64,000 bases of DNA from Actinomadura terrae (GCF_022751215.1 NZ_JAICDG010000006.1:406438-470437); one strand, 5' to 3'; counted from the first letter of the stretch, positions 42,632 through 51,906 are shown. Made by a program: numbers and translations. Notes: generated by a model from the sequence alone, not told the origin.

Positions 42632-44203
42632 CTAGGAGCGGACCTTGCCGACCACGAACGGGTCCTCGAAGTCCAGTTCCCGGCTGACCTCGCGGAGCGT
42701 GGCCGCGCCGATCCTCCCCTTGCGGTAGAGCGCGGTCAGCTTCGCGCGCTGGGCCTCCACCAGCTCGGCGCGGACGTAGCGGCTGTTGGGCGGGCGCGCC
42801 TCCTTCTCCCTCCCGCCCTCGCGGTCGATGAGGTAGCGGACGCGCTCCAGCCGGACCTCCAGCATCTGCCGGAACGCCTCGGCGGTCTGCTCGTCCACCT
42901 CGTCCTCCTCGGCCAGCTCCTCCAGCCGCGCGAGCGCGGCCTTCAGCCCGGCCTTGCGCGCGACCATCGACTCGCGCCTGCGCCGGCCGGACTCCACCAG
43001 CCCGAACCGGCGCAGCAGCAGCGGCAGCAGCGGCGCCTGGCCGATCAGCGTGATCAGCACCACGAGCGCGGTGAGCAGGACGAGGGGGCCGCGCTCGGGC
43101 CCGACGGCGGCGGGCAGCGACAGCGCGATCGCGAGCGAGATCGCGCCGCGCATGCCGCCGAGCCCGATCACGGTGCGCTGGCGGATGCCGAGCTCCTCCC
43201 GCCCGCCGGGCGCCAGCCGGGCGAGGGGCCCGGCGCCGAGCTGCCACAGCAGCCGGACGCCGATCACGACGCCCGACACCGCGAGCGTGGTCACCGCGAT
43301 CTCGCCCCAGGTGTGCCCGCCGGGGTGGCGGAGCACCTCGCGGATCTCCAGGCCGAGCAGGACGAACAGCGCCGACTCCAGCAGGAACGTGAGGATCTGC
43401 CAGAAGGTGTTGCCGACCAGCCGGGACGCGGGCTGGAGCACGCCCTCCCCGTGGGTGCCGATCGAGAACCCGGCGACGACGGTGGCGAGCACCCCGGACA
43501 CGCCGAGGTTCTCGGCCGGGACGAACGCGAGGTAGGGCGTGACCAGCGACACGATGATCTGGCTGACCGGGTCCTTGATCGAGCGCCGGACGCGGCGGAT
43601 CACGATGCCGAGCACCAGCCCGTAGGCCACTCCCCCGGCCACGACCTGCACGGCCCGCACGGCCCCGTGGGCGGGGGTGAACCCGCCGTCGAGCGACTCG
43701 ACGGCGAGCGCGAAGACGGTCAGCGCCGCGCCGTCGTTGATGAGGCTCTCGCCCTCCAGGATCGTCACCATCCGGGGCGGGGCGCCGAGCCGCTGCATCA
43801 CCGAGGTCGCCGCGACCGGGTCGGTGGGCGAGACGGCCGCGCCGAAGGCCAGCGCGGCGGCCCAGCCGAGCCCGGGGAGCAGCGCGTGCACCGTCCCGGC
43901 GACCGCGACGGTGGTGACGGTGGTGAGCCCGAACGCCAGCGTGACGATCGCGGCGAGGTCAGCGCGGGCCTCGCGCGGCGCGGTGAAGAACGCCGCGTGG
44001 TAGACCAGCGGCGGCAGGAAGCCGAACAGCACCAGCTCGGGCGCGACGACGACCTCCGGCAGCTCGGGCACGAACCCGGCGCCCATCCCGAGCAGGACGA
44101 GCAGGATCGCGTCGGGCACGCGCAGCCGCCCGGCCAGCCCGCGGGTCAGCAGTACCACCACGGCGACGACCAGGAACACGACGAAGAGCCGGTCCGCTGC
44201 CAC
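42632..44203 (-). CDS. Na+/H+ antiporter, CPA1 family
   Basis: About 523 residues from GTG 44203 (GGAG 12 bases upstream, so the start is moderately sure). It has about twelve membrane helices, the CPA1 ion-binding motif SPTDPVAATSV, LEGESLINDGAAL, and the cytoplasmic-side GGMRGAISLA. The C-terminal 120 residues are a charged cytoplasmic helix domain. It exchanges Na+ or K+ for protons. A second CPA1 gene lies at 50308-51906. Confidence 0.93.
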   Translation of the reverse strand: MAADRLFVVFLVVAVVVLLTRGLAGRLRVPDAILLVLLGMGAGFVPELPEVVVAPELVLFGFLPPLVYHAAFFTAPREARADLAAIVTLAFGLTTVTTVAVAGTVHALLPGLGWAAALAFGAAVSPTDPVAATSVMQRLGAPPRMVTILEGESLINDGAALTVFALAVESLDGGFTPAHGAVRAVQVVAGGVAYGLVLGIVIRRVRRSIKDPVSQIIVSLVTPYLAFVPAENLGVSGVLATVVAGFSIGTHGEGVLQPASRLVGNTFWQILTFLLESALFVLLGLEIREVLRHPGGHTWGEIAVTTLAVSGVVIGVRLLWQLGAGPLARLAPGGREELGIRQRTVIGLGGMRGAISLAIALSLPAAVGPERGPLVLLTALVVLITLIGQAPLLPLLLRRFGLVESGRRRRESMVARKAGLKAALARLEELAEEDEVDEQTAEAFRQMLEVRLERVRYLIDREGGREKEARPPNSRYVRAELVEAQRAKLTALYRKGRIGAATLREVSRELDFEDPFVVGKVRS

Positions 44204-44459
44204 GTCCGTGATCTTCTCCGGGAATGCCGCCGGTATACGCGTGCGGGCGCATGGATCGATGGAACGGTCCCTTTCGCGGCGCGCGGAACCGTCCGGGCGG
44301 CGTGTGCGCGGACGAGGGTTCCGGGCGTCATATGGTGGAGGTCGGGCCGCGTTTCGGGCCCCGGCGGCAGTGCCGGGCGCACGACCCCCCGTACCGCGCC
44401 GGGGGCCGGGGGTGCCATCACAGGAGCCGCCGGCCCCGGTCCCCGAGACTGGAGTCACC

Positions 44460-45140
44460 GTGATCTTCACTCATGACACCGAGCAGGCGCTCGCGGTCGT
44501 CGTCGACCTGGTCAACACCAGTGCCGCGACGGACGGCGAGGAGGGGCTCGCCGGGCTGCCCGACCTGCGCGCGTTCGTGGAGCGCAACGACTTCAGCGGC
44601 GTGGGCGAGCTGACCGAGGCCGACCTCGCGCGGGTCCTCGGGCTGCGCGAGCGGTTCCACGCGGTGTTCCGGGCGCCCGACGTGCCCGCGGCGGTCCGGC
44701 TGATCAACGAGGTGGTGGGCGGGGTCCGCACCACCCCGCACCTGACCGACCACGACGGCTACGACTGGCACGTGCACTTCTTCGCGCCCGGCGCGCCCAT
44801 GGGCGAGCACCTGGCGGCCGACTGCGGGATGGCGCTCGCCTACGTCGTCGCCGAGGGCGAGTTCGACCGGCTGCGCACCTGCGAGGCGCCGGACTGCTCG
44901 CGCGTCCTGGTCGACCTGTCGCGCAACCGCTGCCGCCGCTACTGCGACAGCCGCACCTGCGGCAACCGCATGCACGTCGCCGCCTACCGCGCCCGCCAGC
45001 GCGAGGCGGTATTTCAAAGTCCCGGCCCACGTCCCTCGCCTGGCGGCTCGGGACGTGACCGTGCCTTGGCGGGCGCGGAATCGCTTCGCGATCTTCCCGG
45101 TGGGGGCTCGCCTCCGGCGTCGCCCCCACCGGTCAGCTAA
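44460..45140 (+). CDS. CGNR zinc-finger (ABATE domain) regulator with repeat-derived C-terminus
   Basis: 226 residues from GTG 44460 (GGAG five bases upstream). The ABATE domain (about 1-130) starts with ALAVVVDLVNTS; the CGNR zinc finger (about 140-182) has Cys in CEAPDCSRVLVD, RYCDSRTCGNR. Typical members end soon after the AYRARQR helix. Here the last ~40 residues (from VFQSPGPRPSPGG to the stop) are encoded by a copy of the structured repeat 45012-45157, so insertion of that element replaced the natural end. Probable transcription regulator. Confidence 0.88.
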   Translation: MIFTHDTEQALAVVVDLVNTSAATDGEEGLAGLPDLRAFVERNDFSGVGELTEADLARVLGLRERFHAVFRAPDVPAAVRLINEVVGGVRTTPHLTDHDGYDWHVHFFAPGAPMGEHLAADCGMALAYVVAEGEFDRLRTCEAPDCSRVLVDLSRNRCRRYCDSRTCGNRMHVAAYRARQREAVFQSPGPRPSPGGSGRDRALAGAESLRDLPGGGSPPASPPPVS

Positions 45141-45157
45141 CGCGCCCGCGTGACGGC
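45012..45157 (-). repeat. Structured dispersed repeat, copy A
   Basis: About 146 bases, inverted relative to copy B at 49177-49320 and roughly 85 percent identical by eye. It folds as an outer stem (GCGGGCGCG with CGCGCCCGC) enclosing an 11-bp hairpin and a GATCGC-GAA-GCGATT hairpin, followed by an 8-bp hairpin (45028-45057). Stem differences from copy B are compensatory. Its left part is translated as the end of the CGNR protein. Confidence 0.85.
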
Positions 45158-45221
45158 TGAGGCCACTTTGCAGCACGCTCCAGCCCCCCGATGAGCCCGC
45201 GCTAGACCACTGGGCCCGCGC

Positions 45222-46076
45222 TCAACCGTCCCGGGCGGTCGTGGTGAGGTGGCCGACGGCGGCGAGGGCGCGGCGGGCGGCGGCGACGTCGTGGACGCGG
45301 AAGACGCGGGCGCCGAGCCAGGCCGAGACGCCGAGGACCGCGAGCGTGCCCGCGCCGCGCCGGTCCACGGGACGGCCGAGGGTCTCCCCGATGAAGTCCT
45401 TGTTCGACACCGCGACCAGCACCGGCCACCCGGTCGCGGTCATCTCGCCGAGCCGGCGGCTGATCTCCAGCGAGTGCCGGGTGTTCTTGCCGAAGTCGTG
45501 GGCGGGGTCGATGAGGATCGCGTCCCGCGCCACGCCGAGCGCGACCGCCCGCTCGGCCTCGGCGGTGACGTGCCCGATCACGTCCGCCATGACGTCGTCG
45601 TAGCCGACGCGGTGCGGGCGGGTGCGGGGGTCGAGCGCCCCGGCGTGCGAGCAGACCAGGCCGATGCCGTGCGCGGCGGCGACCGCGGCCAGCTCCGGGT
45701 CGGGCCCGCCCCAGGTGTCGTTCAGCAGGTCGGCGCCCGCCCGCGCGACGGCCTCGCCGACCTCGGCGCGCCAGGTGTCCACGCTGATCACGACGCCGGG
45801 GTGCCGCTCGCGGACGGCGGCGACGAGGTCGACGACGCGGCGCAGCTCCTCGGCGACGCCGACGTCCTCGCCGGGCCCGGCCTTGACGCCGCCGATGTCG
45901 ATGATGTCGGCGCCGTCCGCGACGGCGCGTCCGGCCGCGTCGAGGGCGGCGTCGAAGGCGTAGGTGGCGCCCCTGTCGAAGAACGAGTCGGGCGTGCGGT
46001 TCACCACCGCCATGATCGCCCGCGGGCCGACGTCGTCCCCGTTCAGCCGCAGCGGGGCCTGGAGTGGATGGCTCAT
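45222..46076 (-). CDS. folP2: Dihydropteroate synthase homologue, FolP2 type
   Basis: 284 residues, a TIM barrel. It has NRTPDSFFDRG, SVDTWRAEV, NDTWGG, LIDPAHDFGKNT and SNKDFIGE. The pterin/pABA loop reads GGVKAGPG in place of the GGESTRPG of genuine dihydropteroate synthases. This marks the actinobacterial FolP2 group, which in mycobacteria lacks clear DHPS activity. There are no other folate genes nearby. The start is ATG 46076; the ribosome site is weak. Confidence 0.85.
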   Translation of the reverse strand: MSHPLQAPLRLNGDDVGPRAIMAVVNRTPDSFFDRGATYAFDAALDAAGRAVADGADIIDIGGVKAGPGEDVGVAEELRRVVDLVAAVRERHPGVVISVDTWRAEVGEAVARAGADLLNDTWGGPDPELAAVAAAHGIGLVCSHAGALDPRTRPHRVGYDDVMADVIGHVTAEAERAVALGVARDAILIDPAHDFGKNTRHSLEISRRLGEMTATGWPVLVAVSNKDFIGETLGRPVDRRGAGTLAVLGVSAWLGARVFRVHDVAAARRALAAVGHLTTTARDG

Positions 46077-46253
46077 GACGAACCACACCGTCGCACATCC
46101 GGGGCCTCCCCCGCGAACCAGAAGCCGGTTCGGTTCAACCGAGCCCCTCGCTCGTCACGGTCGCGCGGTGTCGCTAACCTCAGAGGCCACGCCCACCGCG
46201 GGGCCTCGGCCCGCGGCGGCCCCGCGTCCGACCGATTCGGCCAGGAGGATCCG

Positions 46254-47288
46254 CTGACCAGGCGAGCACTCATCACCGGCATCACCGGGCAGGACGGCTC
46301 GTACCTGGCCGAGCATCTGCTGGAGCAGGGGTACGAGGTGTGGGGGCTCGTGCGGGGGCAGGCGAACCCGCACGTGTCGCGGCTGCGCAAGCACATCGGC
46401 GACGTGCGGATCACCACCGGGGACCTGCTCGACCAGGGCAGCCTGATCTCGGCGGTGGAGCGGGTGGAGCCCGACGAGGTCTACAACCTGGGCGCGATCT
46501 CCTACGTGCCGATGTCCTGGCAGCAGGCGGAGCTGACCGCCGAGGTGACGGGCATGGGCGTGCTGCGGATGCTGGAGGCGATCCGGGTGGTGTCGGGCAT
46601 CAGCCCGTCCCGGACGCCCGGCCGCGAGCAGATCCGCTTCTACCAGGCGTCGTCCTCGGAGATGTTCGGGATGGTGCGCGAGACGCCGCAGAACGAGCGG
46701 ACGCCGTTCCATCCGCGCAGCCCGTACGGGGTCGCCAAGAGCTACGGGCACTACATCACGCAGAACTACCGCGAGTCGTACGGGATGTTCGCGGTGAGCG
46801 GCATCCTGTTCAACCACGAGTCGCCGCGCCGGGGCGCGGAGTTCGTCACGCGGAAGGTGTCGCTGGGCGCGGCGCGCATCAAACTGGGCCTGGCGAGCGA
46901 GCTGCGCCTGGGGAACCTGGACGCGCGGCGCGACTGGGGCTACGCCGGCGACTACGCCCGCGCGATGCGGCTGATGCTCGCCCAGGACGCGCCCGAGGAC
47001 TACGTCATCGGGACGGGCCAGACCCGGTCGGTGCGGGAGCTGGTGGCGTTCGCGTTCCGCTCGGCCGGCCTGGACTGGGAGGACCACGTCGTCCTGGACG
47101 CCCGCTACACCCGTCCGGCCGAGGTCGACCTGCTGTGCGCCGACCCGAAGCGGGCCCGCGAGCAGCTCGGCTGGGAGCCCGAGGTGACCTTCGAGGGCCT
47201 GGTGACGATGATGGTCGAGTCGGACCTGCGGATGCTGGCGGGGTCCGCGCGCCCCGAGGACGAGCCGTCCGGCCCCGACCACTGGTGA
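46254..47288 (+). CDS. gmd: GDP-mannose 4,6-dehydratase-like NAD-dependent epimerase/dehydratase
   Basis: 344 residues of the extended SDR family. The nucleotide loop TGITGQDGSYL begins seven residues in. Catalytic residues are in SSSEMFG and SPYGVAKSYGHY (Tyr-x3-Lys). LFNHESPRRG and the C-terminal EVDLLCADPKRAREQLGWEP are typical Gmd features. It would make GDP-4-keto-6-deoxymannose for surface sugars. No ATG, GTG or TTG exists between the upstream stop-free junk and the glycine loop; CTG 46254, five bases after AGGAGG, is the apparent start. Confidence 0.88.
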   Translation: MTRRALITGITGQDGSYLAEHLLEQGYEVWGLVRGQANPHVSRLRKHIGDVRITTGDLLDQGSLISAVERVEPDEVYNLGAISYVPMSWQQAELTAEVTGMGVLRMLEAIRVVSGISPSRTPGREQIRFYQASSSEMFGMVRETPQNERTPFHPRSPYGVAKSYGHYITQNYRESYGMFAVSGILFNHESPRRGAEFVTRKVSLGAARIKLGLASELRLGNLDARRDWGYAGDYARAMRLMLAQDAPEDYVIGTGQTRSVRELVAFAFRSAGLDWEDHVVLDARYTRPAEVDLLCADPKRAREQLGWEPEVTFEGLVTMMVESDLRMLAGSARPEDEPSGPDHW

Positions 47289-47339
47289 GCCGCCCCCCGC
47301 GCGGGTGATCTTCCAGGGGCGACGTGCGACGATGCTGTC

Positions 47340-47603
47340 ATGGCGACTTGTGAGCATGTGCGGTCCCTTCCGGTGGAGGACCCCGCCCCGAACACCCCGG
47401 ACGGCTGCGAGGAGTGCCTCGCCGAGGGCGCCCGCTGGGTGCACCTGCGGCTGTGCCTCGGCTGCGGGCACGTGGGCTGCTGCGACTCCTCACCGAACAA
47501 GCACGCGTCCGCGCACTTCGAGAAGGAGGGGCACCCGGTCGTCCGGTCGTTCGAGCCGGGCGAGGACTGGCGGTGGTGCTTCGTGGACGAGCTGATCGTC
47601 TGA
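47340..47603 (+). CDS. UBP-type zinc-finger protein
   Basis: 87 residues, a single zf-UBP domain. Zinc ligands are in CEHV, CEECL, CLGCGHVGCCD and the histidines of KHASAHFEKEGHPVV. Bacterial copies of this ubiquitin-binding fold are of unknown function. Its stop overlaps the MFS start (TGATG), so the two are translationally coupled. Confidence 0.93.
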   Translation: MATCEHVRSLPVEDPAPNTPDGCEECLAEGARWVHLRLCLGCGHVGCCDSSPNKHASAHFEKEGHPVVRSFEPGEDWRWCFVDELIV

Positions 47604-49153
47604 TGCCCGACGTCCGGCTGGGCACCGCCCCGGGGCGCTGGATCCTGCTGGCGACCGTGCTCGGGTCGAGCGTGGCGATGCTCGACTCGACCGTCGTGAA
47701 CGTCGCGCTGCCGAGGCTCGCCGACGACCTCGGCGCCGACATGGCGGGCCTCCAGTGGACGGTGAACGCCTACACGCTGACGCTCGCCGGGTTCATCCTG
47801 CTCGGCGGCTCGCTCGGCGACCGGTACGGGCGGCGGCGGATCTTCCTGGTCGGCGTGGTGTGGTTCGCGGTGGCCTCGGTGCTGTGCGGCGCCGCGCAGG
47901 ACGTCGGGATGCTGGTGGCCGCGCGGGCGCTCCAGGGCGTCGGCGGCGCGCTGCTGACGCCGGGATCGCTGGCGATCATCCAGGCGTCCTTCGCCGCCGA
48001 CGACCGGCCCCGCGCGGTCGGCGCCTGGTCGGGGCTCGGCGGCGTCGCGGGGGCGGTCGGGCCGTTCGCGGGCGGCTGGCTGGTGGAGGCGGCGGGCTGG
48101 CGCTGGGTGTTCCTGCTCAACGTCCCGCTGGCGGCGGTCGTGGTGCTGGTCGCGGCCCGGCACGTCCCGGAGAGCGTCGACCCGGACGCGAGCGGCCGCT
48201 TCGACGTGCTCGGGGCGGCGCTGGCCGCGCTCGCGCTGGCGGGGACGACCTACGCGCTCACCGAGGCCCCGGGCGGCGGCTCCAGGGCGACCGCCGCGGC
48301 CTTCGCGGGCATGGCCGGGATCTCCGCCGCCACCGTGTTCGTGCTGGTGGAACGTGCCCGCGGCCGGAGGCGGCACCTGCCGGGCGTCCGGTCGAAGCGC
48401 GTAGTCCCGCATCCCATGCTGCCGCTGGAGGTGTTCGCCTCGCGGCAGTTCTCCGCCGTCAACCTCGTCACGTTCGTCGTGTACGGGGGCATGGGCGTGC
48501 TGTTCTTCCTGTTCGTGCTGAACCTCCAGGTCGTCGGGGGTTTCTCGCCGATCGCGGCGGGGACGGCGCTGCTGCCGGTCACGGCGTTGATGCTGCTGCT
48601 GTCGGCGCGCGCGGGCGCGCTCGCGCAGAAGATCGGGCCGCGGATCCCGATGACCGTGGGGCTGCTCGTCGCGGCCACCGGCATGGTGCTGGTCGGCCGG
48701 ATCGGCGCCGGCGCCTCGTACGTGACCGACGTGCTGCCCCCCGTGATCGTGTTCGGGCTGGGCCTGTCGGCGGTGGTCGCCCCGCTGACCTCGACCGTCC
48801 TCGCCTCCGCCGACGAGCGGCACGCGGGCGTGGCCAGCGGCGTCAACAACGCGGTGGCGCGGGCGGCCGGGCTGCTGGCGGTGGCGGCGATCCCGCCGCT
48901 CGCGGGCCTGACCGGCGCCGCCTACACCGACCCGGGGAAGTTCTCCGACGGCTTCCAGGTCGCGATGATCGCCTGCGCCTGCCTCCTCCTGGCCGGAGCC
49001 GTCCTGAGCTTCCTGACGGTGAGCGGCGACGCCCTGCGCGGCCCGTCCGGCGAACGCCGGGAACCCCAATGCAAGAGCAGCTGCGGCGTAGGCGCCCCCC
49101 AACTGCAACCCGAACCGGAGTCCGTCCCAGCAACCAAAGCGGACGCGGCCTAG
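47603..49153 (+). CDS. MFS multidrug exporter, DHA2 (14-helix, EmrB/QacA) family
   Basis: 516 residues with about fourteen membrane helices. Motif D1 is in LDSTVVNVALPRL, LQWTVNAYTLTLAGFILLGGSLGDRYGRRR gives motifs A and B, and motif C is in GGVAGAVGPFAGGWL. Proton-driven drug export is the family role. It is coupled to the UBP zinc finger. Copy B of the structured repeat begins 24 bases after its stop. Confidence 0.94.
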   Translation: MPDVRLGTAPGRWILLATVLGSSVAMLDSTVVNVALPRLADDLGADMAGLQWTVNAYTLTLAGFILLGGSLGDRYGRRRIFLVGVVWFAVASVLCGAAQDVGMLVAARALQGVGGALLTPGSLAIIQASFAADDRPRAVGAWSGLGGVAGAVGPFAGGWLVEAAGWRWVFLLNVPLAAVVVLVAARHVPESVDPDASGRFDVLGAALAALALAGTTYALTEAPGGGSRATAAAFAGMAGISAATVFVLVERARGRRRHLPGVRSKRVVPHPMLPLEVFASRQFSAVNLVTFVVYGGMGVLFFLFVLNLQVVGGFSPIAAGTALLPVTALMLLLSARAGALAQKIGPRIPMTVGLLVAATGMVLVGRIGAGASYVTDVLPPVIVFGLGLSAVVAPLTSTVLASADERHAGVASGVNNAVARAAGLLAVAAIPPLAGLTGAAYTDPGKFSDGFQVAMIACACLLLAGAVLSFLTVSGDALRGPSGERREPQCKSSCGVGAPQLQPEPESVPATKADAA

Positions 49154-49176
49154 GCAGCACCTGGCAGCGACCTCAA

Positions 49177-49320
49177 CCGTCACGCGGGCGCGCTAGCTGA
49201 GCGGTGGGGCCGAAGCCGGAGGCGAGGCCCCACCGCGAAGATCGCGAAGCGATCCCGCGCCCGCCAAGGCACGGTCAAGGCACGAGCCGCCAGGCGAGTG
49301 CCTTGGGCCGGGACTCAAAT
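49177..49320 (+). repeat. Structured dispersed repeat, copy B
   Basis: About 144 bases, inverted relative to copy A. Outer stem GCGGGCGCG/CGCGCCCGC; hairpin one GCGGTGGGGCC with its complement around a GAAGCCGGAGGCGA loop; hairpin two GATCGC-GAA-GCGATC, containing the unusually stable GCGAAGC core; hairpin three CAAGGCAC/GTGCCTTG (49276-49305) around GAGCCGCCAGGCGA. Both large loops contain a GCC/GGC inner stem flanked by GA on each side. It lies between the MFS and LysR genes. Confidence 0.85.
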
Positions 49321-49382
49321 CAACACAGTCCTAATCCGGCTATGTCCAGGACCGGGTCCGCCGGTTGGCATACGGTCAGGGC

Positions 49383-50258
49383 ATGAATCTGCGGCAGCTG
49401 CGCTATGTCGTGGCGACCGCCGACCACGGCACGATGACGTCGGCGGCCCAGGCTCTCTATGTCGCCCAGCCCGCGCTGTCGCGGGCCGTCCGCGAACTGG
49501 AGCGCGAGCTCGGGGTGGAGCTGTTCGCGCGCTCGGGACGCGGCGTCGTGCTCACCGCCGTCGGCGAGCGGGTGGTCCGGCAGGCGCGGGTCGCGCTGGA
49601 GGCGGTCGACGCGATCGAGGGCATGGCGGTCACCAAGGCCAACGGACGTCCGGGCGCCGAACTGCGGGTGGCGACCACCGCGTCCCTGGAGCCGGAGCTG
49701 ACCGGGCGGCTCATCCCCCGCTTCGCCCGCGACCAGCCGGCCGTCCGGATCCGGGTGGTGCGCTGCGAGGACCGCGACCAGGTCGCGGCGGCGGTCCGCG
49801 CGGGCCGCGCCGACCTGGCGCTCGCCGACCTGCCGGTGCCCGGCGACATGGCGGCGCATCCGTTCGAGCAGCGGGAGGTGGTGCTGATCTCGCCGCCCGC
49901 GCTGAAGGTGCGCGAGCCGGTGCCGCTGACCGCGCTGGACGGGATGCGGCTCGTCCTGCCCGCCCGGGGCAGCGCCCGGCGCGCCGAGATCGACGCGATG
50001 CTGCGGCGGATCGGCGCGACCCCGGTCGCCGCCGTGGAGTCCGACGAGCGCGGCGCGTGGCTCGGCTGGGTGCGGGCGGGCCTGGGCTCGCTGCTGTGGT
50101 ACCGCAACCAGCTCGACGACACCGAGGGCGTCACCGTCCGCTCGTTCATGCCGCCGATCACCCGCATGATCGGGCTCGTCCACGCGCACCGGCAGCTGCC
50201 CCCCGCCGCGCGCGACTTCCTGGCCTTCGCCAAGGTCGCCTCCCGCGACCAGCACTGA
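49383..50258 (+). CDS. LysR-family transcriptional regulator
   Basis: 291 residues from ATG 49383; an ATG at 49365 is less likely. The helix-turn-helix is LRYVVATADHGTMTSAAQALYVAQPALSRAVRELE, followed by a LysR effector domain. Its target may be the antiporter gene 50 bases downstream or genes elsewhere. No clear Shine-Dalgarno is present. Confidence 0.92.
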   Translation: MNLRQLRYVVATADHGTMTSAAQALYVAQPALSRAVRELERELGVELFARSGRGVVLTAVGERVVRQARVALEAVDAIEGMAVTKANGRPGAELRVATTASLEPELTGRLIPRFARDQPAVRIRVVRCEDRDQVAAAVRAGRADLALADLPVPGDMAAHPFEQREVVLISPPALKVREPVPLTALDGMRLVLPARGSARRAEIDAMLRRIGATPVAAVESDERGAWLGWVRAGLGSLLWYRNQLDDTEGVTVRSFMPPITRMIGLVHAHRQLPPAARDFLAFAKVASRDQH

Positions 50259-50307
50259 CGCCCCGGCCGGCGCGTGTCGGAGGCCGGCCTCGTGGGATCA
50301 TCTGCCG

Positions 50308-51906
50308 GTGGAGACGACGCATGCGCTGTGGCTGCTGGCGATTCCGGTCAGCGCCCTGATGGTGGCCGCCGGGGCGCGGCGGCTGGGGCTGTCGGCGCCG
50401 CTGGTGCTGGTGATCGCGGGTCTGCTGGTGACGTTCGTGCCGGGCGTGCCGGAGTTCGAGCTCGACCCGGAGTTCGTACTGTACGTCTTCCTGCCGCCGC
50501 TGCTGTTCTCGGCGGCGTGGCAGAGCTCGTTCTACAACCTGCGGGAGAACGTCCGGTCGATCACGCTGCTGTCGGTCGGGCTGGTGCTGTTCACCACGTT
50601 CGCCGTCGGGTACGCGGCGCACCTGCTGGTGCCGGGGCTGCCGCTGTCGGCGGCCTTCGTGCTCGGCGCGATCGTCGCGCCGCCGGACGCGGTGGCGGCG
50701 GTGAGCATCGCGCAGCGGCTCGGGCTGCCGCGCCGCAGCGTGACCGTGCTGGTCGGGGAGAGCCTGTTCAACGACGCGACGGCGCTGACGGCGTTCCGGG
50801 TGGCGGTCGTCGCGGCGACGGGCGCGGGGTTCACGCTCGCCGACGGGGTGTGGCGGTTCCTGTTCGCGGCGGCCGCGGGCGCGGCGGTGGGGCTGCTGCT
50901 CGGGCCGCCGCTGCACTGGCTGCGCACGCGGCTGGACGACCCGCTCGTGGAGAACGGGGTGGCGCTGGTCGCGCCGTTCGCGGCGTACCTGCTCGCCGAG
51001 ACCGTGCACGCGTCCGGGGTGATCGCGGTGGTGGTCAGCGGGCTCTATCTCGGGCACCGCTTCACCGACTCACCGGCGGTGACGCGGCTGATCGGGCACT
51101 CGTTCTGGAAGGTCATGGTGTTCGTCCTGGAGACCGTGGTGTTCCTGCTGATCGGGCTCCAGCTGCCGCCGGTGATCGACGGGCTGTCGGGGCACGGGTG
51201 GCCGGAGCTGGTCGGCTGGGCGTCGGCGATCTTCGCGGTGACCGTCGCGGCGCGGTTCGTGTGGATCTTCCCCGCGTCCGCCGTCCCGCGGCTGCTGTCG
51301 CGGCGGATCCGGGAGCGGGAGGGCGAGGTCGGCTGGCGCGACCGGGTCGTGGTGTCGTGGGCGGGCATGCGGGGGGTGGTGTCGCTGGCGGCGGCGTTCG
51401 CGATCCCGTTCGCGACCTCCGACGGCGACCCGTTCCCCGGCCGCGACCTGATCCTGTTCTTCACGTTCACGACCGTGCTCGGGACGCTGCTGGTGCAGGG
51501 CCTGACGTTCCCGGCGCTGATCCGGGCGCTGCGGGTCGGCAGCGCCCGGGAGCGCTACGCCGACACGGTCGCGGAGGCGGGCGCCCAGCACGCCGCCGCG
51601 AAGGCGTCCCTGGACCGGCTGGAGGAGCTGGACGCCGAGGAGGAGCTGGACGCGGCGGTCGTGGAGCGGCTGCGGGAGCTCGCCGAGCACCGGCAGCTGC
51701 GGGCCTGGGAGCGGCTCGGCGGCGGGACGGGCCCGGCGGGCGAGGAGGTCCCGACGGCGACGTACCGGCGGCTGCGGCGGGAGATGCTGGCGGCGGAGCG
51801 GCAGGTGTTCGTGCGGATGCGCGACGAGCGCCGCATCGACGACGAGGTGCTGAACCGCGTCCTGCACGAGCTGGACCTGGAGGAAGTGGCGCTGAACCGC
51901 GACTGA
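50308..51906 (+). CDS. Na+/H+ antiporter, CPA1 family (second)
   Basis: 532 residues from GTG 50308. It has about twelve helices, the CPA1 motif APPDAVAAVSIA, VGESLFNDATAL and WAGMRGVVSLAAA. The cytoplasmic tail (about 400-532) is helical and rich in Glu/Arg. It differs from the antiporter at 42632 in the core (APPDAVAA against SPTDPVAA), so ion preference or regulation may differ. Confidence 0.93.
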   Translation: METTHALWLLAIPVSALMVAAGARRLGLSAPLVLVIAGLLVTFVPGVPEFELDPEFVLYVFLPPLLFSAAWQSSFYNLRENVRSITLLSVGLVLFTTFAVGYAAHLLVPGLPLSAAFVLGAIVAPPDAVAAVSIAQRLGLPRRSVTVLVGESLFNDATALTAFRVAVVAATGAGFTLADGVWRFLFAAAAGAAVGLLLGPPLHWLRTRLDDPLVENGVALVAPFAAYLLAETVHASGVIAVVVSGLYLGHRFTDSPAVTRLIGHSFWKVMVFVLETVVFLLIGLQLPPVIDGLSGHGWPELVGWASAIFAVTVAARFVWIFPASAVPRLLSRRIREREGEVGWRDRVVVSWAGMRGVVSLAAAFAIPFATSDGDPFPGRDLILFFTFTTVLGTLLVQGLTFPALIRALRVGSARERYADTVAEAGAQHAAAKASLDRLEELDAEEELDAAVVERLRELAEHRQLRAWERLGGGTGPAGEEVPTATYRRLRREMLAAERQVFVRMRDERRIDDEVLNRVLHELDLEEVALNRD

